Notes: a model not told the origin generated them from the sequence alone. A DNA stretch of 64,000 nt from Amorphus orientalis (GCF_030814015.1 NZ_JAUSUL010000001.1:1268001-1332000), one strand, 5' to 3'; shown: positions 42,398-52,580, numbered from the stretch's first letter. Translations and numbers: made by a program.

Positions 42398-44266
42398 GTG
42401 AGCGTCGTTTCGATACGGGATCTGTGCATCGACTATCACTCCGACAGCGGAACGACGCGGGCGGTGGACGGGGTCTCTTTCGATATTGCCAATGCCAAGA
42501 CGATCGCCCTTGTGGGTGAATCCGGCTGCGGCAAGTCGACGATCTCCCAGGCCGTGATGGGGCTGCTGCCGCCGGTTGCGCGGGTGTCGTCCGGCCAGAT
42601 CCTGTTCAACGATCCCGCCGGCAAGGCGGAACCTGTCGACATCGCGGCACTTGAGCGCGACGGCCCGGTCATGCGGGACATCCGCGGCAACCGCATCGCG
42701 ATGATCTTCCAGGAGCCGATGACCTCGCTTTCGCCGCTGCACACCATCGGCGACCAGATCGGCGAGGCGGCGAAGCTGCATCAGGGCCTCGGCGACAGCG
42801 CTGCGCGCGAGGCGACCCGGGAGATGCTGCGCCTGGTCCAGTTTCCCGACCCGGACCGGGCGCTCGACACCTATCCGTTCGAACTCTCCGGCGGCCTGCG
42901 CCAGCGTGCGATGATCGCCATGGCGCTGATCTGTCGGCCGGCGCTTCTCGTGGCGGACGAGCCGACCACGGCGCTCGACGTCACCATCCAGGCGGAAATC
43001 CTCAAACTGATCCGGGACGTCCAGGCCGAGCTGGAGATGTCGGTCCTTCTGATCACCCACGATTTCGGCGTCGTGGCCAACATGGCCGATGCCGTGGTCG
43101 TGGTGTACCAGGGCCGGGTGATGGAAGCCGGCCCCGTCGAGACCGTCTTCCGCAATCCCCAGCACGACTATCTGAAAGCGCTTCTGAAGGCCGTGCCCAC
43201 CTTTCACATGGGCGCCGGCGACCGGCTCGAACCGATCCGTCCGATCGCGCCGAAGATCGGCGGGCTTCTGTCCCAGAAGACCGAGACCCAGGCCAAGTCC
43301 GGCCGTCTGCTCGAAGTCGACGGCATTTCCAAGACCTTCGAGCTGCGGCAGGGCAGCGGAAAGGGCCGGCTCCTGAAGGCCTTGGACGCCGTGTCCCTGA
43401 CGGTCGACCGGGGCGAATGTCTCGGCCTGGTCGGGGAATCCGGGTCGGGCAAGACCACGACCGCCATGGCGGTGATGCGGGCGCTGTCGATCGATTCCGG
43501 CTCGATCCGCTTCGACCGTGGCCAAGGGCTGGAATCCGTTGGAGATCTCCGGGGAGCCGATCTCCTGGACTACCGCCGCAGGGTCCAGATCATCTTCCAG
43601 GATCCGTTCTCCTCGCTCAATCCGCGCATGACCCTCAACGAGATCCTGGCCGAGCCGCTGGTCATCCACGGGATCGGGACCCCGTCGGAACGGGCGGAGT
43701 GGGTGCGCGAGCTGATGGCGCTTGTCGGGCTCGATCAGCGGTACCTGCGCCGCTATCCGCATTCCCTGTCCGGCGGACAGCGCCAGCGCGTCGGGATCGC
43801 CCGGGCGCTCGCCCTCAAGCCGGATCTGGTGGTGTGCGACGAGCCGGTCTCGGCGCTCGACGTGTCGGTCCAGGCGCAGATCCTGAACCTGCTGCAGGAT
43901 CTCAAGTCGACCCTGGGTCTGACCTATCTGTTCGTCAGCCACAATCTCGCGGTGGTCGACTATCTGTCCGAGCGCGTCGCGGTCATGTGCAAGGGGCGGC
44001 TCGTCGAGATGGGACCGACCTCCGAGATCGTCAGCGATCCGCAGCATCCCTACACCAAGGCGCTGCTGGCGGCCGTGCCCGAGGCGAGCCTGGATCATCC
44101 GCTCGATTTCAATCACCTGTCCCAGAGCCGGGCGTCGCAGCCCTCCGCCTGGCCTGAACCCTACCGGATCACGGACGACACCGAGCCCAGGCTGGTCGAG
44201 GTGTCGCCGGGCCACTTCGTCTGTGCGCCCGGGCTTGCCACCCAACCCTTGAAGGAAGCCGTATGA
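42398..44266 (+). CDS. Peptide-type ABC transporter ATPase, two fused domains
   Basis: This 622-residue protein fuses two oligopeptide-type (OppD and OppF-like) ATPase domains. Walker A is GESGCGKST in the first and GESGSGKTT in the second. The signatures are LSGGLRQR and LSGGQRQR, with Walker [13 protein letters not shown] and [12 protein letters not shown]. The domain boundary is near residue 290-310. The GTG at 42398 follows GGGAGGA with short spacing. It is the first gene of the operon, unlike the usual order with the binding protein first, and its stop overlaps the binding-protein start by 4 bp (ATGA). Confidence 0.9.
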   Translation: MSVVSIRDLCIDYHSDSGTTRAVDGVSFDIANAKTIALVGESGCGKSTISQAVMGLLPPVARVSSGQILFNDPAGKAEPVDIAALERDGPVMRDIRGNRIAMIFQEPMTSLSPLHTIGDQIGEAAKLHQGLGDSAAREATREMLRLVQFPDPDRALDTYPFELSGGLRQRAMIAMALICRPALLVADEPTTALDVTIQAEILKLIRDVQAELEMSVLLITHDFGVVANMADAVVVVYQGRVMEAGPVETVFRNPQHDYLKALLKAVPTFHMGAGDRLEPIRPIAPKIGGLLSQKTETQAKSGRLLEVDGISKTFELRQGSGKGRLLKALDAVSLTVDRGECLGLVGESGSGKTTTAMAVMRALSIDSGSIRFDRGQGLESVGDLRGADLLDYRRRVQIIFQDPFSSLNPRMTLNEILAEPLVIHGIGTPSERAEWVRELMALVGLDQRYLRRYPHSLSGGQRQRVGIARALALKPDLVVCDEPVSALDVSVQAQILNLLQDLKSTLGLTYLFVSHNLAVVDYLSERVAVMCKGRLVEMGPTSEIVSDPQHPYTKALLAAVPEASLDHPLDFNHLSQSRASQPSAWPEPYRITDDTEPRLVEVSPGHFVCAPGLATQPLKEAV

Positions 44267-46176
44267 TGCTGGGTCGCGTTCTTCTCGTTCCCGCCCTGTT
44301 ATTTGCCATCGGCGCCGCAGGTGCCGGCGCACAGGACCTGCCGCCGCTCAAGGAGACGGCGACGCTCGACAAGACGCACCCGGGCGGCCTGCCTCCGATT
44401 GCCGAGCGGATCCCCGAGGACCCGCTCGTGGTCGACCTGCCCGCCGAGGGGCGCGAGACCGGCCGGCACGGCGGCGACATCCGCACCCTCATCGGCCGGG
44501 CCAAGGATGTCCGCCTGATCAACGTGTGGGGATATGCCCGGCTGGTCGGCTACACCGAGGATCTGGATCTGGTTCCGGACATCCTCGCCGACGTCGAGGT
44601 CGAGGACGGGAGCTCCTTCACGCTGCATCTGCGCAAGGGGCACAAATGGTCGGACGGCACGCCGTTCACGTCCGAGGACTTCCGCTACTACTGGGACGAG
44701 GTGGTCAACAGTCAGGAGCTGACCCCGTCCGGTCCCGACCCGTTCCTGCTGGTCAACGGCGTTCCGCCGATCTTCGAGGTGCTCGACGAGACCACGGTGC
44801 GCTACACGTGGCCGGAGCCGAATCCGCAGTTCCTGCCGACCCTGGCGCAGTCGCGGCCGCCGTTCATCTATCGACCGGCGCACTATCTGAAGCAGTTCAA
44901 TCCGAAATTCGGTGATCAGGCCCAGATCGACAAGTGGGTCCAGGAAGCCAATGTCCGCAACTGGGCGCCGCTGCACAATCTCAAAGACGAGATGTACGAC
45001 GCGGGCAATCCGGACCTGCCGTCGCTGCAGCCCTGGGTCCGCTCCGCCGACGATTCCGACCGCCGTGCGGTCATGATCCGCAATCCCTACTTCCACCGCA
45101 TCGATTCCACCGGCCAGCAGCTGCCCTATGTCGACCGGGTCATCATGACCGTTTCGGAAGGCGGGCTGATCGCCGCCAAGACCCAGGCCGGCGAGGCCGA
45201 TCTGCAGGCCCGCGGCCTGTCGTTCTCCGACATCACCGTCCTGAAGCGTGGTGAAGGGGGCGAGGACTACACGACGCGGCTGTGGCCGATCGCCAAGGCG
45301 AACCAGATCACGATCTATCCGAACCTCACGACCAACGACCCGGTCTGGCGCGACCTGTTCCGGGACGTTCGGTTCCGCCGGGCGCTCTCCCACGCCATCG
45401 ATCGCGAGGCGATCAACAAGGTGCTGTTCTTCGGGCTGGCGCATGCCAGCAACAACGCCGTGCTGGATGCGAGCCCGCTCTATGACGAAAAGTTCGTCAA
45501 CGCCTATGCGTCGTTCGATCCCGAAGCCGCCAACGCGCTTCTGGACGAGATCGGGCTGACCGAGCGCCGGGCCGACGGTGTCCGCATGCTCGAGGAGGGC
45601 CGTCCGCTGGAGCTGATCATCGAGACCGCCGGCGAGAGCCAGGAGGAGATCGACGCGCTGGAGCTGATCAAGGACATGTGGGCCGAGGTCGGCATCGGCA
45701 TGTTCATCCGGCCGAGCCAGCGCGACATTCTCCGCAACCGCGCCTTCTCCGGCGACCTGATGATGCTGGTGTGGTCCGGCTTCGACAACGGCATCCCCAC
45801 GCCGCTGATGGCTCCGCATCAGCGCGTGCCGCTGGACACGACGTTCTATACCGGCCCGGCCTGGGGCGGCTTCGTCATGAGCAAGGGCGAGAGCGGCCAG
45901 AAGATCGACTACGAGCCGGTGCGGCAACTCTATCAGGCCTATCAGGACTGGCTGCAAGCGACCGACGAGGAGACCATGGCGGCGAAATGGAAGGAGATCC
46001 TCGCCATTCACGCCGACCAGCAGCTCTCGATCGGCACGGTGGCGGGCGTCCGGCAGCCGGTCGTGGTCAAGAACTCCTTGAAGAACGTGCCGGAAAAGGG
46101 TGTCTACGGGTGGGATCCGGGCTCCCAGTTCGGTATCTACCGGATGGACGAGTTCTTCTTCGATACCGCGCAGTGA
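44263..46176 (+). CDS. Peptide-type ABC substrate-binding protein (SBP_bac_5)
   Basis: This 637-residue periplasmic binding protein has a signal peptide ([20 protein letters not shown], cleavage near GAGAQD). The SBP_bac_5 core includes SSFTLHLRKGHKWSDGTPFT and RFRRALSHAIDREAINKVLF. At over 600 residues it belongs to the large subgroup seen in alphaproteobacterial oligopeptide or glycoside importers, and the ligand cannot be predicted. It is coupled to the ATPase gene by an ATGA overlap and is followed by a hairpin before the permeases. Confidence 0.88.
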   Translation: MMLGRVLLVPALLFAIGAAGAGAQDLPPLKETATLDKTHPGGLPPIAERIPEDPLVVDLPAEGRETGRHGGDIRTLIGRAKDVRLINVWGYARLVGYTEDLDLVPDILADVEVEDGSSFTLHLRKGHKWSDGTPFTSEDFRYYWDEVVNSQELTPSGPDPFLLVNGVPPIFEVLDETTVRYTWPEPNPQFLPTLAQSRPPFIYRPAHYLKQFNPKFGDQAQIDKWVQEANVRNWAPLHNLKDEMYDAGNPDLPSLQPWVRSADDSDRRAVMIRNPYFHRIDSTGQQLPYVDRVIMTVSEGGLIAAKTQAGEADLQARGLSFSDITVLKRGEGGEDYTTRLWPIAKANQITIYPNLTTNDPVWRDLFRDVRFRRALSHAIDREAINKVLFFGLAHASNNAVLDASPLYDEKFVNAYASFDPEAANALLDEIGLTERRADGVRMLEEGRPLELIIETAGESQEEIDALELIKDMWAEVGIGMFIRPSQRDILRNRAFSGDLMMLVWSGFDNGIPTPLMAPHQRVPLDTTFYTGPAWGGFVMSKGESGQKIDYEPVRQLYQAYQDWLQATDEETMAAKWKEILAIHADQQLSIGTVAGVRQPVVVKNSLKNVPEKGVYGWDPGSQFGIYRMDEFFFDTAQ

Positions 46177-46187
46177 GCGCATCGGGG

Positions 46188-46212
46188 TCCGGCCCCGTCT
46201 GCGGGGCGCGGA
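46188..46212 (+). terminator. Intercistronic hairpin after the peptide binding protein
   Basis: TCCG-GCCCCG pairs with CGGGGC-(G)-CGGA around a TCTG loop, 12 bp after the stop. It separates the binding-protein gene from the permease genes. Confidence 0.5.
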
Positions 46213-46279
46213 ACCTCAGGAATGGAACGAAGCCGGCTTGCGCTGACCATAGCGCGGCCGGCTGAGCGACGGCGAGATC

Positions 46280-47305
46280 ATGGGCGGTTACATTCTCCGG
46301 CGGCTGGCGACGATGGTGCCCACGCTCCTCGTCATCAGCTTTCTCATTTTCGCGATTATCGAGCTGCCTCCGGGCGACTTCCTGTCGAACCAGATCGATC
46401 AGCTGCGCATGCAGGGCGAATCGGCGGCCATCGCGCGGGTGGAGTTCCTACGGGATCAGTTCGCCCTCGATAAGCCGTTCCTGGAGCGCTACGCGATCTG
46501 GCTGGGTGTCTGGCCGGGGCCGAACGGCTTCAACGGCCTGCTGCAGGGTTACTGGGGCTGGTCGTTCGAGTACCAGAAGCCGGTCGGCGAGGTCGTCTCC
46601 GGTACGCTGCTCCTGACCGTCGTCCTGAACTTCGCGACGATCCTGTTCGTCTATATCGTCTCGTTCCCGATCGGCATCTATTCGGCGACGCGGCAATATT
46701 CCTGGGGCGACTACGGCTTCACCTTCCTCGGCTATATCGGTCTGGCCACGCCGAACTTCCTGCTCGGCCTGATCCTGCTGTTTCTCGCCAACGAGTGGTT
46801 CGACATCTCCATCGGCGGGCTGATGGACCCCCAATATACCGGCGAGCCGATGAGCGTGGCCAAGTTCGTCTCGATCCTCAGCCACCTGATCGTGCCGACG
46901 ATCGTGATCGGAACCGCCGGTACCGCGGCGATGATCCGCCGGCTGCGGGCCAACCTGCTGGACGAGCTGCATCGCCAGTACGTCACCACGGCCCGGGCAA
47001 AGGGGCTGTCGGAGCGCAAGCTCCTTCTGAAATATCCGCTCAGGATGGCGCTGAACCCGTTCATCGCCGACATCGGCAATCTGATCCCGTCGCTGGTGTC
47101 CGGCTCGGTGATCGTCTCGGTGGTGCTCAACCTGCCGACCGTCGGGCCGATCCTGCTGTCGGCGCTGCAGTCGCAGGATCAGTTCCTGGCGGGCTTCATC
47201 CTGCTGTTCGTGGCCGTCCTCACCCTGCTCGGCATGCTGGTCTCCGACCTTCTGCTGGGGCTGCTTGATCCCCGCATCCGACTCGGAGGCCAGGCGTCCC
47301 GATGA
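46280..47305 (+). CDS. Peptide-type ABC permease (DppB/OppB-like)
   Basis: This 341-residue inner-membrane permease starts MGGYILRRLATMVPTLLVIS, the standard DppB-family beginning, and has six membrane segments. The cytoplasmic coupling loop is YVTTARAKGLSERKLLLKYP (EAA motif). A periplasmic part of about 100 residues follows the first segment. Its stop overlaps the start of the second permease gene by 4 bp. Confidence 0.9.
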   Translation: MGGYILRRLATMVPTLLVISFLIFAIIELPPGDFLSNQIDQLRMQGESAAIARVEFLRDQFALDKPFLERYAIWLGVWPGPNGFNGLLQGYWGWSFEYQKPVGEVVSGTLLLTVVLNFATILFVYIVSFPIGIYSATRQYSWGDYGFTFLGYIGLATPNFLLGLILLFLANEWFDISIGGLMDPQYTGEPMSVAKFVSILSHLIVPTIVIGTAGTAAMIRRLRANLLDELHRQYVTTARAKGLSERKLLLKYPLRMALNPFIADIGNLIPSLVSGSVIVSVVLNLPTVGPILLSALQSQDQFLAGFILLFVAVLTLLGMLVSDLLLGLLDPRIRLGGQASR

Positions 47306-48468
47306 GCGAACTGAAGCCGCTGGAAGAGCATTACGTCGATTCCGCCCCGTTCGACCCGAAAGAGGCGGAGGCGCTGACCCCGGAGCAGGAGCAGTTCTTC
47401 CAGGCCTCCCAGTGGAAGATCATCTGGTGGCGCTTCCGCAAGCACAAGCTGGCGGTCTGGTCGGGCGTGATCCTGATCCTGTTCTATCTCTGCGTTCCCT
47501 TCGCCGAGGTGATCGCGCCCTATCAGGCCAACACCCGCGACAACGACCATCTCTACGCCCCGCCCCAGATGCCGCATCTCTTCCACGAGGGCCGCTTCGT
47601 GGGCCCGTTCGTCTACGGCTACGAGGCGGAGGTGAACCTCGACACCCTGGAATGGGAGTACACGCCCGATCCCTCCAAGGTGCAGCCGATCCGGTTCTTC
47701 TGCCTCGGCGATCCCTACAAGTTCTGGGGCATGTGGGACGCGCGGTTCCATCTGGTTTGTCCGGCGGAAAACGGCACGCTCTACCTTCTCGGCACCGACC
47801 GGCTCGGCCGCGATGTGCTGTCGGGCCTGGTCTACGGCGCGCGTCTGTCGCTGACGATCGGTCTGGTGGGCGTGGCGATCTCCATCCTGCTCGGCATGTT
47901 CTTCGGCGGGCTCGCCGGCTATCTGGGCGGCATCGTCGATTCCGCCATCATGCGGCTCATCGAGATCCTGCGATCGCTGCCCGAATTGCCGTTGTGGATG
48001 GCGCTGTCGGCGGCGATCCCGGTGACCTGGAGCCAGGTCTGGGTCTATTTCGGCATCACCGTCATTCTCGGGCTGCTCGACTGGCCGGGGCTCGGCCGCG
48101 CGGTGCGCTCCAAGCTCCTGTCGCTGCGCGAGGAGGACTACGCCAAGGCGGCCGTCCTGATGGGGGCGCCGCCCGGCCGCGTGATCCGCAAGCACCTTTT
48201 GCCGGGCTTCACCAGCCACATCATCGCGTCTGCCACGCTGTCGATCCCGACCATGATCCTCGGCGAGACGGCGCTGTCCTATCTGAACCTCGGCCTGCAG
48301 CGGCCAGCGGTCTCCTGGGGCGTGATGCTGAACGAGGCCCAGAACATCACCGTGGTGACGGTCTATCCGTGGCTGATGGCGCCGGTGATCCCGGTCATCA
48401 TCGTGGTGCTGGCGTTCAACTTCCTCGGCGACGGCCTGCGCGACGCGGCGGATCCCTACAAGAACTGA
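47302..48468 (+). CDS. Peptide-type ABC permease (DppC/OppC-like)
   Basis: This 388-residue permease has a long cytoplasmic N-terminus, WWRFRKHKLAVWSGVILILF as the first membrane segment, and an unusually long periplasmic insert (about residues 73-170, between NTRDNDHLYAPPQ and GTLYLLGTDRLGRDV). Five further segments follow, with the EAA loop EEDYAKAAVLMGAPPGRVIR. The insert explains the length (usual DppC about 300 residues) and is seen in some alphaproteobacterial relatives. It ends the four-gene operon. Confidence 0.9.
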   Translation: MSELKPLEEHYVDSAPFDPKEAEALTPEQEQFFQASQWKIIWWRFRKHKLAVWSGVILILFYLCVPFAEVIAPYQANTRDNDHLYAPPQMPHLFHEGRFVGPFVYGYEAEVNLDTLEWEYTPDPSKVQPIRFFCLGDPYKFWGMWDARFHLVCPAENGTLYLLGTDRLGRDVLSGLVYGARLSLTIGLVGVAISILLGMFFGGLAGYLGGIVDSAIMRLIEILRSLPELPLWMALSAAIPVTWSQVWVYFGITVILGLLDWPGLGRAVRSKLLSLREEDYAKAAVLMGAPPGRVIRKHLLPGFTSHIIASATLSIPTMILGETALSYLNLGLQRPAVSWGVMLNEAQNITVVTVYPWLMAPVIPVIIVVLAFNFLGDGLRDAADPYKN

Positions 48469-48586
48469 GGCCCGGTCGCGTCCCGAGCCGGCGGTGCGAA
48501 GCGCAGCTCCGTGACCGGGATTTGATTTGTCGCCGGCCGGGATCCTGAGCATGGTTCGGGGGTACCCCGCAACGGCACGACGTCCG

Positions 48587-49057
48587 ATGATCCTTCGCCC
48601 GCCCACCGTTGCTGAGCTGCCCGCGCTCAGCGAGCTGTGCCTTCGCTCGAAAGCCCATTGGGGCTACGATCAGCCGTTCCTCGATCAGTGCCGGGACGAG
48701 CTCACGCTTACCGAGGCGGACTTGGACGGCACGCATCTGGCCGTCGCGGTCATGGACGATCGTCCCGTCGGCGTTGTCCAGGTCGCGATCAAGGCCGGTG
48801 ACGCGGACATGCTGAAGCTGTTCGTGGCGCCCGGGTACATGGGGCGGAGCGTTGGAACGGCATTGTTTCGCTGGGGAGCGACCAGGGCCGGCGGCGAGGG
48901 GGCTTCGCGGGTCCTCATCGATGCAGACCCTGGAGCCGAACCGTTCTATCTGAAACTGGGCGCCCGCCGCGTCGGTCAGTCCGCCTCCGGATCTGTTCCC
49001 GGTCGGATGCTTCCAAGGCTAGAGTTCGTCCTCGCGTCTGCAGAAACTGGGGCGTGA
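48587..49057 (+). CDS. GNAT family N-acetyltransferase
   Basis: This 156-residue GNAT-fold protein begins MILRPPTVAELPALSELCLR. It contains the acetyl-CoA-binding region LKLFVAPGYMGRSVGTALFR, with a weakened Q/R-x-x-G-x-G/A loop (GYMGRSVGTAL), and the C-terminal DPGAEPFYLKLGARRVG. It should acetylate a small molecule or protein N-terminus; the substrate is unknown. An ATG at 48551 would add 12 residues outside the domain, so 48587 is chosen on family fit, although its ribosome-binding site is weak. Confidence 0.75.
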   Translation: MILRPPTVAELPALSELCLRSKAHWGYDQPFLDQCRDELTLTEADLDGTHLAVAVMDDRPVGVVQVAIKAGDADMLKLFVAPGYMGRSVGTALFRWGATRAGGEGASRVLIDADPGAEPFYLKLGARRVGQSASGSVPGRMLPRLEFVLASAETGA

Positions 49058-49186
49058 GCAGCCGATTGTGGACAGTGCGCGGTGTCGCGCCGTTGCTCCC
49101 GGGCTTGCGGCGGTGCTATCAAGCGCGAACTTTCGCGCGGGGGCGATCCCGGCGCGCCATCTCCGAGCAATCAACGGAGTTTTCCG

Positions 49187-49474
49187 ATGTCAGTGGACAA
49201 GGGCACGGTGAAGCACGTCGCCAAGCTTGCGCGGCTCGCCGTCACCGACGAGGAAGCCGACAAGCTGACGACCGAGCTGAACGGCATCCTCGCCTTCGTC
49301 GACGAACTCGCCGAGGTGGACGTGACCGACGTGCCGCCGATGACGGCCGTGGTCGCGACCGCGATGAAGATGCGCGAGGACAAGGTCACCGACGGCGAAC
49401 GGGTCGAGGACGTCCTGTCGAACGCGCCCGATTCCGAAGACGGCTACTACCTCGTGCCGAAGGTCGTGGAGTAG
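49187..49474 (+). CDS. gatC: Glutamyl-tRNA(Gln)/Asp-tRNA(Asn) amidotransferase subunit C
   Basis: This 95-residue protein is GatC, the clamp that holds GatA and GatB together in the tRNA-dependent amidotransferase. Conserved features are VKHVAKLARLAVTDEE, the ELNGILAFVDELAEVD helix and the C-terminal GYYLVPKVVE. A GGAG at 49176-49179 precedes the ATG. gatA follows 149 bp later. Confidence 0.93.
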   Translation: MSVDKGTVKHVAKLARLAVTDEEADKLTTELNGILAFVDELAEVDVTDVPPMTAVVATAMKMREDKVTDGERVEDVLSNAPDSEDGYYLVPKVVE

Positions 49475-49623
49475 GCGGCCGACCCAGGCTGGCCCGGGAG
49501 AAGGCGGCGGCGCCGGTCGTCGGGCCCTGGATCCGACCGGCAACGGACCGGGCGGCAAACTGAATTCTGGACGGAGCCTCGCGGGCATCCACGCGCGCCG
49601 GCGGGCAAGGATAGGACCTTATC

Positions 49624-51099
49624 GTGACCGATCTGACCGCGCTTTCGCTGACCGAGGCCCGCGACGGACTGGCCAAGGGCGAGTTCACCTCCATGGAGCT
49701 GACCGAGGCCTATCTGCAGGCGCTCGAGGCCGCCCGTTCGCTGAACGCCTACGTTCTGGAGACGCCGGAGATCGCCCGCGAGATGGCGGCGGCCTCCGAC
49801 AAGCGCCGCGGCGAGGGGAGCGCCGGAGCGCTCGACGGCATTCCGTTCGGCGTCAAGGACCTCTTCTGCACCAAGGGGATCCGCTCGACGGCCTGTTCCA
49901 ACATCCTCGGCAACTTCGTGCCGCCCTACGAATCCACTGTCACGGACAATCTCTGGAACGCCGGAGCGGTCCTGCTGGGCAAGCTGAACATGGACGAGTT
50001 CGCGATGGGCTCGTCCAACGAGAACTCGGCCTTCGGCAACGTGGTGAGCCCGTGGCGCGCGGACGGGGACGAGACCCCGCGCACGCCGGGCGGCTCGTCG
50101 GGCGGCTCCGCGGCGGCGGTCGCGGCCAATCTGTGCGCGGCGGCGCTGGGCACGGACACCGGCGGCTCGATCCGCCAGCCGGCCTCGCTGACCGGCACGG
50201 TCGGGCTGAAGCCCACCTACGGGCGCTGCTCGCGCTACGGCATCGTCGCCTATGCCTCGTCGCTGGATCAGGCGGGTCCGGTGGCGCGCACGGTCAGGGA
50301 CGCGGCGGCGATCCTCAAGGTGATCGCGAGCGTCGACGACAAGGACACGACGTCGGTGGACGTTGCGGTGGACGATTACGAGGCGGCGGTGGACGCGCCG
50401 CTGAAAGGGCTGAAGATCGGGCTGCCGCGCGAATACCGCGTCGACGGCATGCCGGAGGTGATCGACGATCTCTGGCAGAAGGGCGCAGACTGGCTGAAGG
50501 CGGCCGGCGCCGAGGTCGTCGAGATCTCGCTGCCCCACACCAAATACGCGCTGCCGGCCTACTATATCGTCGCACTGGCCGAGGCCTCCTCGAACCTCGC
50601 CCGCTATGACGGCGTGCGCTACGGCGTCCGCGTCAATGCGGACGATATCGTCGACATGTACGAGAAGACCCGGGCGGCCGGCTTCGGCGACGAGGTGAAG
50701 CGGCGCATCCTGCTCGGCACCTACGTGCTCTCGGCCGGCTACTACGACGCCTACTATCTGAAGGCCCAGAAGGTCCGCACGCTGATCAAGCGCGACTTCG
50801 ACGTCGCCTTCGCGGACGGGGTCGACGCCGTGCTGACGCCGACCACACCGGGCCCGGCGTTCCCGCTCGGCGCCAAGACCGACGATCCGGTGGAGATGTA
50901 TCTCTCCGACGTGTTCACCGTGCCGGTGAACATGGCCGGGCTGCCGGCAATCGCCGTGCCGGCCGGCCTGTCGGGCGAGGGCCTTCCGCTCGGCCTGCAG
51001 CTCATCGGACGTCCGTTCCGCGAGGCGGACCTGTTCGCACCGGCCCGGGCGATCGAGGAGGCCGCCGGCTCCTTCACGCCGAAGAAGTGGTGGGCCTGA
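49624..51099 (+). CDS. gatA: Glutamyl-tRNA(Gln)/Asp-tRNA(Asn) amidotransferase subunit A
   Basis: This 491-residue amidase-signature enzyme releases ammonia from glutamine for transamidation of misacylated tRNA. The Ser-cisSer-Lys triad is visible: Lys78 in FGVKDLF, Ser158 in [10 protein letters not shown] and Ser182 in GGSIRQPAS. The start is a GTG at 49624. gatB, often the next gene, is absent; the next gene is a convergent phaB, so gatB must lie elsewhere. Confidence 0.95.
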   Translation: MTDLTALSLTEARDGLAKGEFTSMELTEAYLQALEAARSLNAYVLETPEIAREMAAASDKRRGEGSAGALDGIPFGVKDLFCTKGIRSTACSNILGNFVPPYESTVTDNLWNAGAVLLGKLNMDEFAMGSSNENSAFGNVVSPWRADGDETPRTPGGSSGGSAAAVAANLCAAALGTDTGGSIRQPASLTGTVGLKPTYGRCSRYGIVAYASSLDQAGPVARTVRDAAAILKVIASVDDKDTTSVDVAVDDYEAAVDAPLKGLKIGLPREYRVDGMPEVIDDLWQKGADWLKAAGAEVVEISLPHTKYALPAYYIVALAEASSNLARYDGVRYGVRVNADDIVDMYEKTRAAGFGDEVKRRILLGTYVLSAGYYDAYYLKAQKVRTLIKRDFDVAFADGVDAVLTPTTPGPAFPLGAKTDDPVEMYLSDVFTVPVNMAGLPAIAVPAGLSGEGLPLGLQLIGRPFREADLFAPARAIEEAAGSFTPKKWWA

Positions 51100-51119
51100 A
51101 CCCTTAACCACCCCAAACT

Positions 51120-51151
51120 CCGCTCACCCCGGCGAAAGCCGGAGTGAGCGG
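51120..51151. repeat. REP-like hairpin with GAAA tetraloop (gatA / phaB)
   Basis: CCGCTCAC-C-CCGGC, loop GAAA, GCCGG-A-GTGAGCGG forms a strong hairpin between convergent genes. The CCGGCGAAAGCCGG core is a familiar dispersed palindrome in alphaproteobacterial genomes. No second copy was noticed in this window. It may also act as a two-way terminator. Confidence 0.6.
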
Positions 51152-51179
51152 CAGACTTGGACGGTCTAAGCCAAAAGTC

Positions 51180-51902
51180 TCAGGCCAGATATTTTCCGCC
51201 GTTGATCGGCATGGTCATGCCGGTGAGGAAGCCGGCCTCGTCGGCCACCAGGAATAGCACGCCGCGGGCGATCTCCTCGGGCTCCGCCAGCCGTCCGACC
51301 GGAACCTCGGCCACGATACCGTCCAGGACCTTCTGGGGCACCGCGTCCACCATGCTGGTCTCCGTATAGCCGGGCGCGACCGCATTGACGGTGATGTTGC
51401 GCGACGCGCTCTCCAGGGCCAGCGCTTTGGTGAAGCCGATCACGCCGGCCTTGGCGGCGGAGTAGTTGGTCTGGCCGGCCTGGCCCGACTGGCCATTGAC
51501 GGAGGAGATGTTGACGATGCGGCCGAACCGGCGCTCGCGCATGCCTTCGATGACGGCGCGGCACATGTTGAAACAGCCGCCGAGATCGATGTCGATCACA
51601 TGCTGCCAGTCGTCCTGGCTCATCTTGTGGAGCATGGCGTCGCGGGTGATGCCGGCATTGTTGACCAGCACCTCGATGGGACCGAATTCGGCCTCGATGG
51701 CAGCCGTCTCTCGCTGGCAGGCCTCGAAATCGCCGACGTTCCAGGCCCTGGACGGGATTCCGGTTTCCCGGGAGAAGCCGTCGGCATCCTGGTCGTTGCC
51801 GAAATAGTTGGCGACGACGGTGTAGCCGTTGGACTTGAGAAGTTTGGACGTGGAGGCGCCGATACCGGTGACGCCACCGGTGACGAGTGCAACGCGGGAC
51901 AT
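51180..51902 (-). CDS. phaB: Acetoacetyl-CoA reductase
   Basis: This 240-residue SDR reduces acetoacetyl-CoA to (R)-3-hydroxybutyryl-CoA with NADPH for polyhydroxybutyrate. It shows TGGVTGIG, NNAGITRDAMLHKM, the catalytic ISSVNGQSGQAGQTNYSAAK (Ser, Tyr, Lys) and PGYTETSMV. The NGQ-GQ-GQTNYSAAKAG stretch is characteristic of PhaB rather than FabG. phaA and phaC are not adjacent. Confidence 0.9.
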   Translation of the reverse strand: MSRVALVTGGVTGIGASTSKLLKSNGYTVVANYFGNDQDADGFSRETGIPSRAWNVGDFEACQRETAAIEAEFGPIEVLVNNAGITRDAMLHKMSQDDWQHVIDIDLGGCFNMCRAVIEGMRERRFGRIVNISSVNGQSGQAGQTNYSAAKAGVIGFTKALALESASRNITVNAVAPGYTETSMVDAVPQKVLDGIVAEVPVGRLAEPEEIARGVLFLVADEAGFLTGMTMPINGGKYLA

Positions 51903-52244
51903 GAACTAACCTCGGGTTCGCCTGAACCGTTTCCGATCGGCTGCGGAGCGACGATCTGACGGGAAACGGAGCTGGACTCAGAATTCCGAGCCGTCGGATC
52001 CCGTTCAGGCCTCTCGGCTCAAGCGGGAGCAGCTCAGCGGGATGCCTCGAGCGAACCTCGTCAAACGGATCGCGTTCCGACCGAATTCGCATGGCCGGCG
52101 CGACTTCTTGTCACGACGTGTTTTTGGACCCGGTGGGGCCGGGCCGTGAAGATCAGTCCATCCGCTGGCCGCGTGGGCCAGCGGTGACATCAAGCGCATA
52201 TGGCTGGCGTACAGCTTGTGCGCACGCCATCGGACCGCATCCGG
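51903..52244. other. Intergenic region phaB / grxD with hairpin
   Basis: This 342-bp gap contains the phaB promoter (read leftward) and the end of the purine-bolA-grxD run. A perfect 9-bp stem CCGCTGGCC/GGCCAGCGG with loop GCGTG lies at 52162-52184, about 60 bp past the grxD stop, and is a likely terminator without a T-run. No gene is seen. Confidence 0.5.
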
Positions 52245-52580
52245 TCAGGCCGTCTCGCTGACCGGGATGCCGTTGTCCTTGAAGTGGGTCTGCAGTTCGC
52301 CGGCCTGGAACATCTCGCGGATGATGTCGCAGCCGCCGACAAACTCGCCCTTCACGTAGAGCTGGGGGATGGTCGGCCAGTTGGAAAATTCCTTGATGCC
52401 CTGGCGCAGTTCGTCGGCCTCCAGAACGTTCACGCCCTGATACGGGACGCCCAGATAGTCGAGAATCTGGACCACCTGGCCGGAGAACCCGCACTGGGGA
52501 AAGGTCGGCGTGCCCTTCATGAAAAGGACCACGTCATTGCCCTTCACGGTCTCGTCGATCCAGCTCGCAACATCACTCAT
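52245..52580 (-). CDS. grxD: Monothiol glutaredoxin (Grx4/GrxD type)
   Basis: This 111-residue glutaredoxin has the CGFS active site ([15 protein letters not shown]), KGTPTFP and the glutathione-binding [19 protein letters not shown]. Such proteins carry [2Fe-2S] clusters and pair with BolA proteins in iron-sulfur trafficking; bolA is immediately upstream. The ATG at 52580 is preferred to an in-frame TTG at 52586. Confidence 0.95.
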   Translation of the reverse strand: MSDVASWIDETVKGNDVVLFMKGTPTFPQCGFSGQVVQILDYLGVPYQGVNVLEADELRQGIKEFSNWPTIPQLYVKGEFVGGCDIIREMFQAGELQTHFKDNGIPVSETA

